A stretch of DNA of 64,000 nucleotides from Portulaca oleracea (GCA_029582165.1 CM055892.1:3381347-3445346); one strand, 5' to 3'; numbered from the stretch's first letter, positions 47,835 through 60,120 are shown. Made by a program: numbers and translations. Notes: generated from the sequence alone by a model not told the origin.

Positions 47835-49523
47835 TGTTTAGACCTAGTTTTGTGTCTAAATAACGCCTTAATTCTTAGGCTTTTGACTCATTTCGTGTTT
47901 ATTTTCATGGCTTTTTAGTATGTTTTTGGTCATTTTGTAGGTTTTAGAGTTTTTACTCAAAACGTGGTAAAACGGGCCTTTTTAGAGCATTTTTTAGTGA
48001 TTACCCGAGCCGGGACTACTTTCCCAGCCCTTGGTGCCAATTAGCGAGGTAACACCCGCTACGATCCTCGTAACGGGCGTTACATGCATCGGAAAGAAGA
48101 AAGGAACAAGAGGAAGGAAGTCAGATGTAGCCCCCGCCACCTCTAGGGTAGCGCCCGCTACCACCGCTAGGCCAAGCAAAACCGCAACTACGTCCGCGCG
48201 AAGGAGAAATCACCCGGCACTCTTCGCTGGTCACGCCCGCCACCAGACGGTTCGCGCCCGCGACGACCCCCTGTTGCTGTGCTCAAAGTCGACCATGAAT
48301 CGTCAACTGAACACGGTAACGCCCGCTACCATATGGGTCGTGCCCGCGACCTCCTGATCCCGAAGGAGACCGTACCTACGGTCTCTCGAAGCTCGAAATC
48401 GCCCGACCTTTTTCGCCGGAACCGTACCCACGGTCTCCTAGACCGTGCCCACGGTCTCCCTATGTCCTGCACGTGATTTCGGCCTTTTGTGCTGCGTTTT
48501 GGGGAGGTTTTTATGCTTTGTATAAATAGCTTCCTTGGCTGTTTTTTGAAGACATCTTGGAGGGGGAGGGGGCATTAAGAGGCATCTAGGGATAGACTTA
48601 GAATATTTTCCAGCTTGTAATTAATGGATTTTAGAGAGAGTGTAGTGAAAGATTAACCTAGGGTTTGTGGTGTTTGTGAAGATTTAGAGATTCAAACAAT
48701 TAAAAGATTGTTGAATCATCTTTTATTGTTTTCTCTTGTTCATCTACAGCATTTTGATAAGTATTCTCTTCCCTTAACTCTTTTATTAATTACTTTGCTA
48801 ATTACTTTCCTTGTTATCTAATTGCCTTGCTTGTTATTTCATTGTTCTTGCTTGGTTTATGTTTGTTGATGTTAGAAATCATGCTTAGGGTTGGTTTGGA
48901 TGTTGTTAGCTTAGTTAGTATTATGATTAGTGGCTAGAAACCCTATGGGTTAGGGGTAATTAAGGGTGTGAATGGGTAATTAGGCATGGGTTAGTAATTT
49001 TAGTGAGTAATTAGTCGGGAAATCACTTTTCCCACTCCTTTGCTTCCCGCAAGTGGGATTTATCTGGGTTCGAAAGTCCCCGAACACATCCAACACTTGA
49101 TTTGGAAGGTTGGAATCGGGATAGTTAGTCTTCTACTCAGTAAAGTGAATAGTGGCTAACTAGGGAATTCTGTTTCTTCAACCCTTCGGGTCCGTGGTGG
49201 ACTTTGGGGAAGATAATTCGGACCTTCGTCGAAAGAGGAAGCCCGGTGGGTATTTTCTAACGGAATTGCCACTTGATTTCCTTCCTTGTTGCTTTCTTAT
49301 TGCGAAACCTATCTCCTTGTTCCCGTTTGTATCCCGAAAACCTCCGAAGCCTATTTTCCATTCTTTGACCGACTTTAGCTTTGTTTCTTGCGTTGTGACC
49401 CTTTCAACCAAATACCTTACCTTAGCAATCTTATCCCGACCATTGACTTAGTTTCTATGACCAAGGCTGCCAGCTCCCTGAGAGAGAACGACAATACCGA
49501 GGTCTTACAAACCACGTGTTACA
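47835..49523 (+). repeat. 5' LTR
   Basis: 1689 bp from TGTTTAGACCTAG to CACGTGTTACA. TATAAATAG lies at 48521-48529, giving a likely promoter. Upstream (48045-48457) is a cluster of about eight short hairpins, for example GTAACGGGCGTTAC (48070), GGTAGCGCCCGCTACC (48147), GGTAACGCCCGCTACC (48315), GGTCGTGCCCGCGACC (48336) and ACCGTACCCACGGT (48421). Compared with the 3' LTR it lacks about 28 bp near 48011 and about 23 bp near 48375. Confidence 0.9.
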
Positions 49524-49528
49524 CAAAA

Positions 49529-49546
49529 TGGCGGCGTTGCCGGGGA
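49529..49546 (+). other. Primer-binding site
   Basis: TGGCGGCGTTGCCGGGGA lies five bases after the LTR end. It is the Athila-type site TGGCGCCGTTGCCGGGGA with one C-to-G change in the sixth position, which could weaken priming. Confidence 0.85.
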
Positions 49547-49672
49547 GCCAGCGCCCCTAGTTTTAGTTTCTTGGTTTTTGGTTATTTGAGTTTGCTTTCA
49601 CGCTAATCAGTTTGTGTCAATCCAAATGAATTTGATGCTTCTTCATTTTTTTGTAGGAGTCCTCGCGTTTTA

Positions 49673-52207
49673 ATGGGTGAAGCTCAAGCTGGTTCACCTC
49701 GTACCCTTCTATCATATGTCGTTCCATCATTGGGTACGAGAGGCAGTCCTATCACATTACCACCATTGCCACCCGATGCCGTGTTCGAGTTTAAACCGCA
49801 TTTACTTGAAGTCTTCGAAAGAAACCCGTTTCATGGGGACGATGCTGTTGAAAGTCCCATTGCTCATATTGATAAGTTTGAAGACCGGATTAGCTTTATA
49901 CATATTCCAAGGATATCATCAGAATATTTGAAGTTGAAATTCTTTCCTCTCACTCTTGCGGGGAAAGCGAAGATATGGCTACAAACATGCCCACTTGGTT
50001 TTTATTCTTCATGGGAGGCACTCAAAGGAGATTTTCTTCACCGTTTCTTTCTGACGGAGGAGACACACCGACTTCGAGCAGAAATTTCAAGTTTCAAGCA
50101 AGGGCCGGGAGAGAGTCTTTTCGACGCTTGGGAAAGATTTAAGAGTCTTCAACGATAATGCCCTCATCATAATTTACCGGATTGGATGTTGCTTCAACAT
50201 TTCTATCATGGGCTCCGTGGTCCTCTTAGAGAATCTATTGATAATGCGTCCGGAGGGATGTTCCTAAAGAAGACTGCGGAGGAAGCCAATATTTTTCTTC
50301 ATGAGCTATCTCAGAATATGCCTAGTTGGGGAGGCGGCCAAAATTTAGGAAATGGGGATCATTATTTGGAACACAACGCCACTATCAAGCTTCTAATGGC
50401 TACCGTCCTTGATTTGCAAAAGAAGATGGTGAATGATGAAGTTTCCAACCAATTGAACTTAGCTCGAGGTATGCAAGCCCTTGCATCCATTCCCGTTCCT
50501 AAATTGCATATTTGTAAGTTGTGTTTTGGTCAACATCTCGAGCATCAATGTGTGGAGTATCGTCAAGTAAAACATGTGAATGTCGTTTATTCCAACCAAC
50601 TTTATTCCCATTCTTATGAAGATGATGATCCCGGTTACACTACATTTGTCAATCCTATATTTGATCCTGTTTCTCAATTTTATGACCATCATGCACATTT
50701 TCAAGAAGAGTTTTCACATCAAACCACCCCACAACCCCAAGTTTCTTAACCATCCCAAGATTCTGTGATTGAAAAGTTGTTGCAACAAATTGTGGCTAAT
50801 CAAGAAAGTGAGGGTGCTCGCCTTAGAGACATTGAAACCCAAATGACCCAAGTTGCTCAACAATATACTTTTCTCAACCCATTCAACCTCAACCTATCCA
50901 AGGGGAGCAAGTTGAAGCCATTACCCTAAGGAGTGGAAGAAAAATTGAAGAACCTTTGGTAGCGGAGGAGAGATCTTTGGGAGAGAATGAGGGAGTTGTG
51001 GTGGATAGCGATGAAGAGGAGAGCTTAAAGTTGAGCAAAACATAATTGAGGAGAAGGAGGATGATGTTGTGGTAAATGAGCCCGAGGATAAAGAAAAAGA
51101 GAAGTTGGAAGAGAGGGTAGAGATTGAGAAAAGACGAGAGAAAGGAAAGGAAGTCTTGAGGGAGGATATTCATGTAAACCCATTGGAGATACCCGTTTCA
51201 TATAGACCTCCAGTTCCATTTCCCGGAAGATTGATTCAACAGAAGAATGATGATAAATTCTCCAAGTTTATTTTGATGATGAAGAAACTCCAAGTTAATA
51301 TACCATTTCTAGATGCCATGTCGGAAGTCCTTCATTCAAGAAACATCTCAAATACCTTTTGACAAACAAGAGAAGAATCAAGGAGTTATCGACCGTTCAT
51401 CTCACAGTTAGTTGCAACGCCATTATGGGAAGCAAGTCTCCCGAGAAACTAGCCGATCCCGGTAGTTTCTCTATTCCATGCTTAATTGGTGATATGAAGA
51501 TTGATAATGCATTATGCGACTTGGGGGCAAGTGTTAGTGTCATGCCACACACTATATGTAAGAAGCTGAACCTTGATGACTCGACCCCTACAACTATCCA
51601 CTTGTAACTTGTGGACCGAAGTGTTAGGAAGCCCTTAGGAATATTAGAAGACATCCCAGTTCAAGTGGGAAGTTTCCTTATCCCTCGTGACTTCGTTATT
51701 TTGGAGATGGATGAGGATTGGAGAAGTCCTATTACTCTTGGTCGACCCTTTTTGGCTACCACAGGAGCTACCATAGATGTGAAAAGAGGCCGCTTGTCTC
51801 TTTATGTGGGTCGAGATCATATTGATTTTGACATCGACCCTTCAAGAGTGAAATCTCCCAAAGAATCTCATTTTAAGGCCAATGCGGTGGTAGACATCTT
51901 GGATGAACCCCAAAAGGAGCCTTATTTTCTTAAAGTTGAGCCCGATGATTGGGGAGAAATCAAATATCTAAGGGCTTCGCATCCAAATCTAAATGAATTT
52001 GAGGATATTTACCATGATCATCCTCTTAAGATCATTCCATGGCGGAAGGAAATTTCTTTGAGTGAAACCTATGTTGAGCGCAACAAAGTCAATAAGCTGA
52101 TTTTCAAAGGTCCTAGGCCCGCTAGGAAGCGTTGGAAGAGAAGAAGGAAACGTTGGTGGAGGAAGCCAAAGAAAACGTTATGCGGATATCCTAGGCGGAT
52201 AGATTAG
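49673..52207 (+). pseudogene. Athila-type gag-protease, interrupted
   Basis: From ATG 49673 the gag capsid region is clear (FERNPFHGDDAVESPIAHID, KLKFFPLTLAGKAKIWL, FFLTEETHRLRAEISSFKQG, then CPHHNLPDW...FYHGL). The protease part has ALCDLGASVSVMP, with the active-site Asp codon at 51518, and ITLGRPFLATTGATIDVKRG downstream. Breaks: TAA at 50156, TAA at 50747, a frameshift near 50870, another near 51340, and TAA at 51605. The TAA codons at 50156 and 51605 fit CAA with a C-to-T change. The frame ends at 52207 and nothing resembling reverse transcriptase follows. The gene would give only particle-forming products. Confidence 0.85.
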
Positions 52208-55200
52208 ACCACCGGAAGAGTGTCCCATGACATTCATGAACCTCTTTGAGAATCATGGGAAAAAGAGGAAGAAGAATTGGTGGAAAAGGTTGATGATGTT
52301 TTTGGTTTGTGTCCCGAGGTTCCAAGAATCAAGTAAGTATGTAGGTCGAGCTATGGACCTGAAACAAGCGCTCTATGGGAGGCACCCCATAATTTTTTGA
52401 GTTTCCTATTTCAATTTTGCTAGTTTTTTGCATTTTTCTAATTTTATTTCTTTTTCTTCTTTTTAATTTTTCTTTTTAGTTTTTCTTTAGGTTTTTCTAT
52501 TTTTCTTGTCTTGTTCTTTTTCTTTATTTATTTCTTTTGTAATTTGAGGTATTAGTTCTAGGATCAAAAGAAAAAGTTTGAAAAAAAAAGAGAAAAATGA
52601 TGTGAAAAATAGAAAAAGTTGGAGTTGAAAAAATAAGAAAAATTGAAATTTGGAGTGAAGAAGTAGTGTGAGTGATTTTGGTTTTTGAAAAAGAATATGA
52701 TGTTGAGAGAGTTTGAGAGTTACGAAATTTTGGATTGAATGTGGGGAAGAGTTGAAAAATTGAGTATTGAAGAGTAGAAATTTTTAGGAGTTGGATTTTG
52801 TTTTGGAGTGTTGAACTTTAATTGAAGTTTGGAGTTGACAGCAGAGAAAAGGTAGCAGGCACTACCCAATGTGTAGCACCCGCTACACAGCGTACAGCAG
52901 CACCAGCACAAGCTCCAGCAGCTCACCGTAGCTGCGACAAAGGAAGACCGCGCCTGCGGTTGCACGAGCAACGCCCAGCAGCTCCCAACGCTCTCAGCAC
53001 GTCGCGCCCGCGACCTGGTATTGTTCGCGACCGTTTCCCAGCGCAAAGACGCTAGCTGCGTTCGGCCTCGGTGATCGCGCGCATGACAGTGTCGCGCGCC
53101 GCGACTGCAATCACAGCGTGTTATTTGGCCCTAAAATCCCGATTTTTCTCACTACTTTCGTTTCTTTCTCTCACTCACTCAACTCTCTCCCTCTCTAACA
53201 ACCCTAGACCTGCGAAAAACTATCACTCACACTCTTCAATCCCTCTCATTCATCAATTCCTTCCACATCTCTCCTCATTTTCGAAACATAACCATAATTT
53301 CTTCTCCTCTGCTGCGAAATTTGCTGCTAGGGATTCGAATTTCTGCCAGATTCATCCCAAAGCGTGTGCCATTGTTCAAGCATTTGGTATAGACAGCTAA
53401 GTGAGGTAACTCTTGTGTAAATTATGCGAAATCCTTTCCCCTCTCATCCATATCTAATTCGTTCATCATTATTGCTGAGTTAGGATTAGATTTTGTCAAT
53501 TTTAACTCATGTTCTACTTCACTATGTGCTGGATCCGAATGCTATGACCTTGAATTGATGCCTTGTGATCATCATTAATGGTGAGTTAGGGATCGATTTT
53601 GTCAATTTTCTGTGCATAATCTAGCCTTGCTGTGTGATAAATTCGAATGGTGAGGTCTTATGTGGTGTTTGTGTGAGTAATTGTTGCCTTTCATCTATGA
53701 AACACACACTCGTTCTTGCTGCATTGGATTCGCTTGCCTATTTCTTGCTAATTTAGGGCTAAGGCCTGTCGATTTTTGCACATAATCTCACCTTGTTGTG
53801 TGCTGGGGTTTGAATGCTTTGTTCTTGCTCAGTGTTGTGCGTAATGGGCTGTTGTTATTCATCTGTTGAACACACATACACCGATTGCACTAAGAGTTTG
53901 TCAATTTTCACGCACACTTGCACTATCAGTAGGCTGTTTTTGTGCTTCCTATGTTCTGTTTGTGTGTGCTGAGTTCGAGTGTTTTATTCTTGCATTAGTG
54001 TGTTGTGTGATTAGCTGTTGTTTTTCATGAGCAAGATCTGATCCTCCTGGCCGAATTCGTGTTCAACTGCTCCATTACTTCATCATTGGTTGGGTCGGTC
54101 ATGAGAGATGTTTCACCCTCAATTCCCGCCTCAAACTAGTGAGATTCGAGGTTGAGGTTAGTTAGTGTCAACGTGCATCTTGTAAATAGTTTGTCTTGAT
54201 TAGCTGTTGTTTTTCATGAGCAAGATCTGATCCTCCTGGCCGAATTCGTGTTCAACTGCTCCATTACTGCATCATTGGTTGGGTCGGTCATGAGAGACGT
54301 TTCACCCTCAATTCCCGCCTCAAACTAGTGAGATTCGGGGTTGAGGTTAGTTAGTGTCAACGTGCATCTTGTAAATAGTTTGTCTTGTTTAGTTTTCCGT
54401 AGCTAGTGTCCTATGTTTACTTCTGTTTTTGTTCTTTTTCTTTTATGCATGCGAACACTCACACTTATTATGTCTTTTCTCGTTTATTCCTAACCAAAGT
54501 GTGACATTTTTCTTGGATCGGGGATTGGGTTCGTTATTTATTTGAAGACCCCGAGGTTACCTCTTTCCGCACTCTTTGAATGTGTACATATTTTGATCCT
54601 TGTTGCATGCTTGATTTTTCTTTTGGGTGGCGAGCCCCTTTGAGTGTCTGTGTTGAGATTATATTGTTGTTGGAGCCGTGTGGGCTCGGGTCGCCACCAC
54701 TTTATGTGCTAGTTGTTCTTGTTTGTTTGTTTTTGTAGGTTCTCTACCCATTTCAGTGACACCTTCCCACAATGAGGACATTGTGGCGTTTTAAGTGTGA
54801 GGGGGGGGGGGATATTCTGTTTCAAGGGTAGATCACCTAGCATTTTTGTTTTTGTTTTCTAGTTTTTGCTTTTTGTTTTCCCAGTTTTTGCTTAAAATCT
54901 GAAAAAAAATTTATGTGAAAAAGGAGCAAAAAAAAACGGGGGAGGGGAGTGAAAACCTTAAAAGTTTTCTTTCGTTTTCGTTTTTGCTTTATTTCTTGGG
55001 TCTTGTTGTCGAAATTGAGAAGCCGTTCTTAAACTTCTTTAAAAGAAACCGGTCTGAGCGTTTTCGACCCTGTCTCGGGTACTAGTCATGACTTACCTTC
55101 TTAGATTTCCGTCATCAAGTGTCTAGTGAAACTCCCGATTCCTTTCACATTCTGGTTGAAGTCGGGAGATTCTAGGGGTTCGTGTCTGAGCTTGTTCTTT

Positions 55201-56115
55201 TTCCCGTTTTATAAAACCAAAAGCAAAGTCAAAACAAAAAGAAAAAGAAAGCAAAAGCTACAATAACCGGATTAAGTGGGGCGTGTCGCTGAATGACATT
55301 AACCACCATACACTTGGCCAACCTACACGGGCCCGGTATTAGCGGTACGACGCTATTACCCCTTAAGCTCCTCCTATACCGAATTCTCGACGGAGGTGTG
55401 TATGGAAAAGACTGTGTTGGGAGTGTAAACCCTGAATTATGGGCCGTCAAATTCCCGAAAGTAAGGCTAATACCAACCTTTAAAAAGAAAAAAAAATGAA
55501 AAGAGGATTTGGTTGGGAATACCTAACCCCAAAAGAAAAGTTTAAGCGTTAATAAAGTGTGGGGCCTCTCCTTGCATCACCTACGGCCCTCACCAAGCCA
55601 AGGGCGACCAAATGCGAGGAAGGGCAACTCTTTCCTTGTTCGTTTCGTTGTTTTTGAGCTCGGACATGAGTCTTTGGAGTCTTTTGGATTCGGTTGGAAC
55701 CCACTAGTACTTATGCACATGGGGTTTTGCTTAACACTAGATGTAGGAAATCGACAATCTCAAAGACTGACTTTGCTTGGGATAGGGGATTGTGAGATGC
55801 TCATAACGGTTCCTGTTGGAGGTTTAATAACGTTTTCCTAATCTAGATTTCAAAATCTTTTGAAGCAAAGCTTTTGTTTTTTCTTTTCCTTTGTTTTTCT
55901 TCGGTCTTGTTTTCACTTTCCCTCTCTCCTTTTTCTTTGGCTTTTGTGGCTGTAGCTGCTACAAACCCTCACGAGTCCATCTCGTCCACCCGGGCTGCCG
56001 GGGGGTTCAAAGGGCTTGGTGCATACGCTAAATGCACTCGTTTCCTCCCACGACAGAGGAGTTGGTGTTTAGTTTTCTTATTTGTTTTGTTTTGTTTTGC
56101 TCGGGACGAGCAAAA
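52208..56115 (+). other. Non-coding 3' region of the Athila-type element
   Basis: No env-like or pol frame survives. 52400-52700 is T- then A-rich. 52850-53100 holds a further group of GC-rich hairpin-like motifs (GTCGCGCCCGCGAC near 53000, CCGTAGC..GCGAC near 52926). 53140-53290 is CT-rich and leader-like. 54765-54815 has CACAATGAGGACATTGTGG followed by a run of G, a spacer signature shared with the Athila-like relic at 30880 and 30990. 55560-56060 has short frames without recognisable domains. Confidence 0.6.
54011..54388. repeat. 189-bp tandem duplication
   Basis: TTAGCTGTTGTTTTTCATGA begins copies at 54011 and 54200. The two copies differ at only a few sites, so the duplication is recent relative to the element's other decay. 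Confidence 0.92.
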
Positions 56116-56132
56116 GTTTAAGTGTGAGGGGT
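56116..56132 (+). other. Polypurine tract
   Basis: GTTTAAGTGTGAGGGGT immediately precedes the TGTTTAGACC start of the 3' LTR and would prime plus-strand synthesis. The GCTCGGGACGAGCAAAAG just upstream (56099) is itself a small hairpin. Confidence 0.75.
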
Positions 56133-57872
56133 TGTTTAGACCCCGTTTTGTGTCTAAATAACGCCTTAATTCTTAGGCTTTTGACTCGTTTCGTGTTTCT
56201 TTTCATGGCTTTTTAGTATGTTTTTGGGTATTCTGTAGGCTTTGGAGTTTTTACTCAAAACGTGGTAAATCGGGCCTTTTTAAAGCATTTTTTAGTGATT
56301 TCCCGAGCCGAGTGGGACCGAGAATCGAGGCGGAGTTGACCCGGGACTACTTTCCCAGCCTTTGGTGCCAATTAGCGAGGTAACACCCGCTATGATCCTC
56401 GTAACGGGCGTTACATGCATCGGAAAGAAGAAAGGAACAAGAGGAAGGAAGTCATACGTAGCCCCCGCCACCTCTGGGGTAGCGCCCGCTACGGCCGCTA
56501 GGCCAAGCAAAACCGCAACTACGTCCACGCGAAGGAGAAATCACCTGGCACTCTTCGCTGGTCGCGCCCGCCACCAGACGGTTCGCGCCCGCGATGACCC
56601 CCTGCTGCTGTGCTCAAAGTCGACCATGAATCGTCAGCTGAAGACGGTAGCGCCCGCTATCATATGGGTCGCTCCCGCGACCTCCTGATCCCGAAGGAGA
56701 CCGTACTTACGGTCTCCAGGACCGTACCTACTGTCTCTCGAAGCTCGAAATCGCCCGACCTTTTTCGCTGGGACCATACCCACGGTCTCCTAGACCGTGC
56801 CCACGGTCTCCCTATGTCCTGCACGTGATTTCGGCCTTTTGTGCTGCGTTTTGGGGAGGTTTTTATGCTTTGTATAAATAGCTTCCTTGGCTGTTTTTTG
56901 AAGACATCTTGGGGGGGGGGGCATTGAGAGGCATCTAGGGATAGACTTAGAATATTTTCCAGCTTGTAATTAGTGGATGTTAGAGAGAGTTTAGTGAGAG
57001 ATTAACCTACGGTTTATGGTGTTTGTGAAGATTTGGAGATTCAAGCAATTGAAAGATTGTTGAATCATCTTTTATTATTTTCTCTAGTTCATCTACAACA
57101 TTTTGATAAGTATTCTCTTCCCTTAACTCTTTTATTAATTACTTTGCTAATTACTTTCCTTGTTATCTAATTGCCTTGCGTGTTATTTCATTGTTCTTGC
57201 TTGGTTTATGTTTGTTGATGTTAGAAATCATGCTTAGGGTTGGTTTGGATGTTGTTAGCTTAGTTAGTATTATGATTAGTGGCTAGAAACCCTATGGGTT
57301 AGGGGGTAATTAAGGGTGTGAATGGGTAATTAGGCATGGGTTAGCAATTTTAGTGAGTAATTAGTTGGGAAATCACTTTTCCCACTCCTTTCCTTTCCTC
57401 AAGTGGGATGTATTTGGGTTCGAAAGTCCCCGAACACATCCAACACTTGAGCTGGAAGGTTGGAATCAGGATAGTTAGTCCTCTACTCACGAAAATGAAT
57501 AGAGGCTAACTAGGGAATTTCGTTTCTTCAACCCTTCGGGTCCGTGGTGGACTTTTGGGAAGATAATCCGGACCTTCCTCGAAAGAGGAAGCCCGGTGGG
57601 TATTTTCTAACGGAATTGCCACTTGATTTCTTTCCTTGTTGCTTTCTTGTTGCGAAACCTATCTCGTTCCCATTTGCATCCCGAAAACCTCCGAAGCCCA
57701 TTTTCCATTCTTTGACCGACCATAGCTTTGTTTCTTGCGTTGTGACCCTTTCAACCAAATACCTTACCTTAGCAATCTCATCCCGACCATTGACTTAGTT
57801 TCTATGACCAAGGCCGCCAGCTCCCTGAGAGAGAGAACGACAATACCGAGGTCTTACAAACCACGTGTTACA
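56133..57872 (+). repeat. 3' LTR
   Basis: 1740 bp, TGTTTAGACCCCG to CACGTGTTACA, with TATAAATAG at 56873-56881. The hairpin cluster is at 56385-56810, with one extra ACCGT-type hairpin relative to the 5' LTR. By eye the two LTRs are clearly similar but differ by scattered substitutions and indels, so the insertion is not very recent. Confidence 0.9.
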
Positions 57873-59419
57873 GTGTCCTGATGGAGGGACCTTCGGGCTT
57901 CATATGGTATTTGGGGGAGAGAGCCACGAGACAAATCTTGGGTGGATACCCCGGTCTTATCCCCCTGGATCCTCCGGAACATATGTTCGAGCCATGGCGT
58001 GTCGTTCCAGGTACCCTGGGAGAATGGATTCGCGGCCAAGACTTTGACAACTTTGTACATAACGTTCCCCAGGAGCAGTTTGATGAGGAATTCCAACGCT
58101 ATCTGAGCCGTCTAGCCCCTCGGGTGGTAGGTATCTTCTTGCTTCTGATTTCTCATTAAGTTTCTAGCTGATTCCTGACCGTGAGGTTTGCAGTTGGGGC
58201 CTTATGCCAAGGTCGCTGAGATGGAGGCTCAACCGGTGAGAAGAAGGATCGGCGGTTTCTTAGAGGTGGAGACTAGTAGTCAATGCTCTACACTTCGAGA
58301 GTTTGACCGGAAACCAGTGACCAAGATGGGATATTTTCCGTCAAGTGACCAAGGAGTGGAGCACGATGCTGAAGCACGTTGATCGAGTATTTACCCGCTC
58401 GGGTAGGTATCGTGGGGACGCCGTCGAGAGGGCTGAAGGGCTGATGTAGAGGCCGACGCAGAGTCCATTCCTCGAGATCCTCCTCGACGTTCGACTGAGG
58501 GATCCCTCGCACTAAGCCCCCATGTCGCTCTTCGGCAGGGGAGTATACTTCTCGAGGCCGACCTCGGGAAGAGATTGGTGGATCCTCTCGTCCTACCCTA
58601 GCAGTTGTGTCGGACGGTCACGGCAAAGGCATCATGATCGAGGGTCATCATTCAACTGGGTCTCATCATAGCAGATCTGGCAGGAGAGGTCGCCGTCCTA
58701 TGGAAGAGGACATGGCTCAGATGTCCTTGGAGGAACAACTCGGCCAAGGAGGGTCACATCACAGTGTTGGGTATGGTGGTGAAACCCAACCCCATTCCTA
58801 TTGGGTGGAAGATGCTTCAGAGTAGAGTGCTACCAATTGGCCTTCTCATTCTCGCCGCACTTCGAATTCAGTGCGTTCTGCTCGTCATGGTCGGGAAATT
58901 GTGGTGAGGGACCATGATTCAGGTGCGTCTGTAGGGTATCTTGGCGGTCAGGCCCTAGCGGATGATGCTATTTCACGTCCTGCACCATATGGCGTCTCCT
59001 CTTTTGGCTCTGGTTCTTACTCTGCTGGTTGGCCAATTCCAACTCCTGGAATGGGTCCTTCATGGCCCACAGGTACCCAAGAGTGGTCTGCACCCCAACA
59101 CTCTTGGCTAGGAGGATCCTCTTCTTCTGGTTGGCCAGCCCCCGATTATGGAGCTGGTCCTATATGGCCTACTCCTTCTGTTGAGTGGCATGTCCCAGAT
59201 CATTCATGGCTAGCCGGCTCGCAAGGGCATTCTGTATCATCACCGTCGAGCGTGCATGCTTCTGAAGTTCCCTTGTCCGGGCCACCGCAGACGGCTCCTA
59301 GTCCTGACTACTATTCTTGGGACACCTATTTCGGTACGGCTGGTGCCTACAACGCTGGAACTTCTCATGCTGGTGCCGACTCGGTTGAAGATAGCGACGA
59401 TTCGGGCTCCTTGTGGTGA

Positions 59420-60028
59420 TCGAACCGATGACAAGCAAGACTCCATGCACTTTTAAACTTATTTGTACTTATTTTTTATTTAATGGAAGACTTTTATGAA
59501 TTTTATTTATGATTTTATATGCAAGACTCGGTGAATGCGTGATTTTATTTTATTAATGCATAACTGAATGATTTTCTACATGACGAAGTAATCCCAACTT
59601 AATCCCATTTCCCCAAAAATAAAAAATAAAAGAAAACAAAAATATAAGTGTCAGAGTAAACTCGAGCGAAAATTTCAGAACCGAGCATCACTGGGTCAAT
59701 GACAAGATCCAAAACATCAAAGATACATGAAATGACCTATTCACTTCACAAGACCCAAATCAGAAAACAAGTAGGCTGTGTTGCGAAGGGTCGGCCCATG
59801 TCGACAGAAAACTCGCGCGGGTTTTCTCTTCAGCAAGTCCTAGGTCTGGGCTTGGACAGGCGCGCGCTGGGTCTAGGCATATCAAAACCCGCGCGGGTTT
59901 TGGCACTGTTTTCCCCTTTTTTTTTTTTTACTAGCCATTGCAAATGGGCTAAAATCATGGGATATGGAGGGCAACGGCTATGTGATCGTTGCTGGTTGCT
60001 TTCTCCATTTTTATCATGCATGGAGGTG
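59420..60028. other. Spacer between the two antisense genes
   Basis: No gene. It contains two palindromes close together, GAAAACTCGCGCGGGTTTTC (59808) and CAAAACCCGCGCGGGTTTTG (59883). The region probably combines the 3' end of the PMD gene and the promoter of the next one. Confidence 0.5.
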
Positions 60029-60036
60029 TATAAATA
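60029..60036 (+). promoter_or_regulatory. TATA box of the second antisense gene
   Basis: TATAAATA lies 85 bases upstream of ATG 60121, a normal plant spacing for promoter plus short leader. It suggests that this gene is transcribed on its own and not from the retrotransposon LTR. Confidence 0.55.
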
Positions 60037-60120
60037 CCTCATATTATGCATATAATCATCATCACCTCAAAGTCTCCATCATATATTTTCTCAAATTTCA
60101 AAGAAATCCTCCCGGTTCTC

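Larger units (their letters stand above)
47835..57872 (+). mobile_element. Non-autonomous Athila-type retrotransposon, complete ends
   Basis: LTRs lie at 47835-49523 and 56133-57872, with a primer site at 49529, gag and protease remnants, no reverse transcriptase or integrase, a long non-coding region and a purine tract at 56116-56132. Flanking 5-mers GCGTC (47830-47834) and GTGTC (57873-57877) are a target duplication with one C-to-T change. At 52327-52390 a TCGAGCTATGGACC...GGGAGGCACCCC spacer resembles the one that follows integrase in Athila elements, so pol was lost between protease and this point. It sits in exon 4 of the PMD gene in the same direction as that gene. Confidence 0.9.
46028..59419 (+). 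pseudogene. Plant mobile domain (PMD) gene, antisense in the retrotransposon
   Basis: Exons join in frame: 46028-46189, 46747-47439, 47513-47671, and 47742-47834 continued at 57878-58126, then 58194 onward. Every junction is GT-AG in phase 0. Exon 2 has the PMD core (AALIPRHFVEHTLTMAGFMP, FWDTTNSFHLSVGEMTVTPT, DFVMITGLPWGG). PMD (aminotransferase-like, MAIN/MAIL1 family) occurs both in plant nuclear proteins and inside transposons. Exon 4 is split by the 10-kb element at 47835-57872; on the far side the frame resumes (LMEGPSGFIWYLGERA). After about 58300 a frameshift occurs, and a TAG lies at 58823. The tail (58871-59419) is rich in Gly, Ser, Trp and Pro with an SWPTGTQEW/IWPTPSVEW repeat. 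Introns 1 and 5' flank carry ACCCGCGCGGGT palindromes. No promoter is seen. Confidence 0.82.

Noticed and set aside
53071..53400. 109-codon Ser-rich frame, possible env-like start
   Set aside because: It lies in a CT-rich leader-like tract, has no membrane or surface-protein pattern beyond composition and is not followed by a longer frame.
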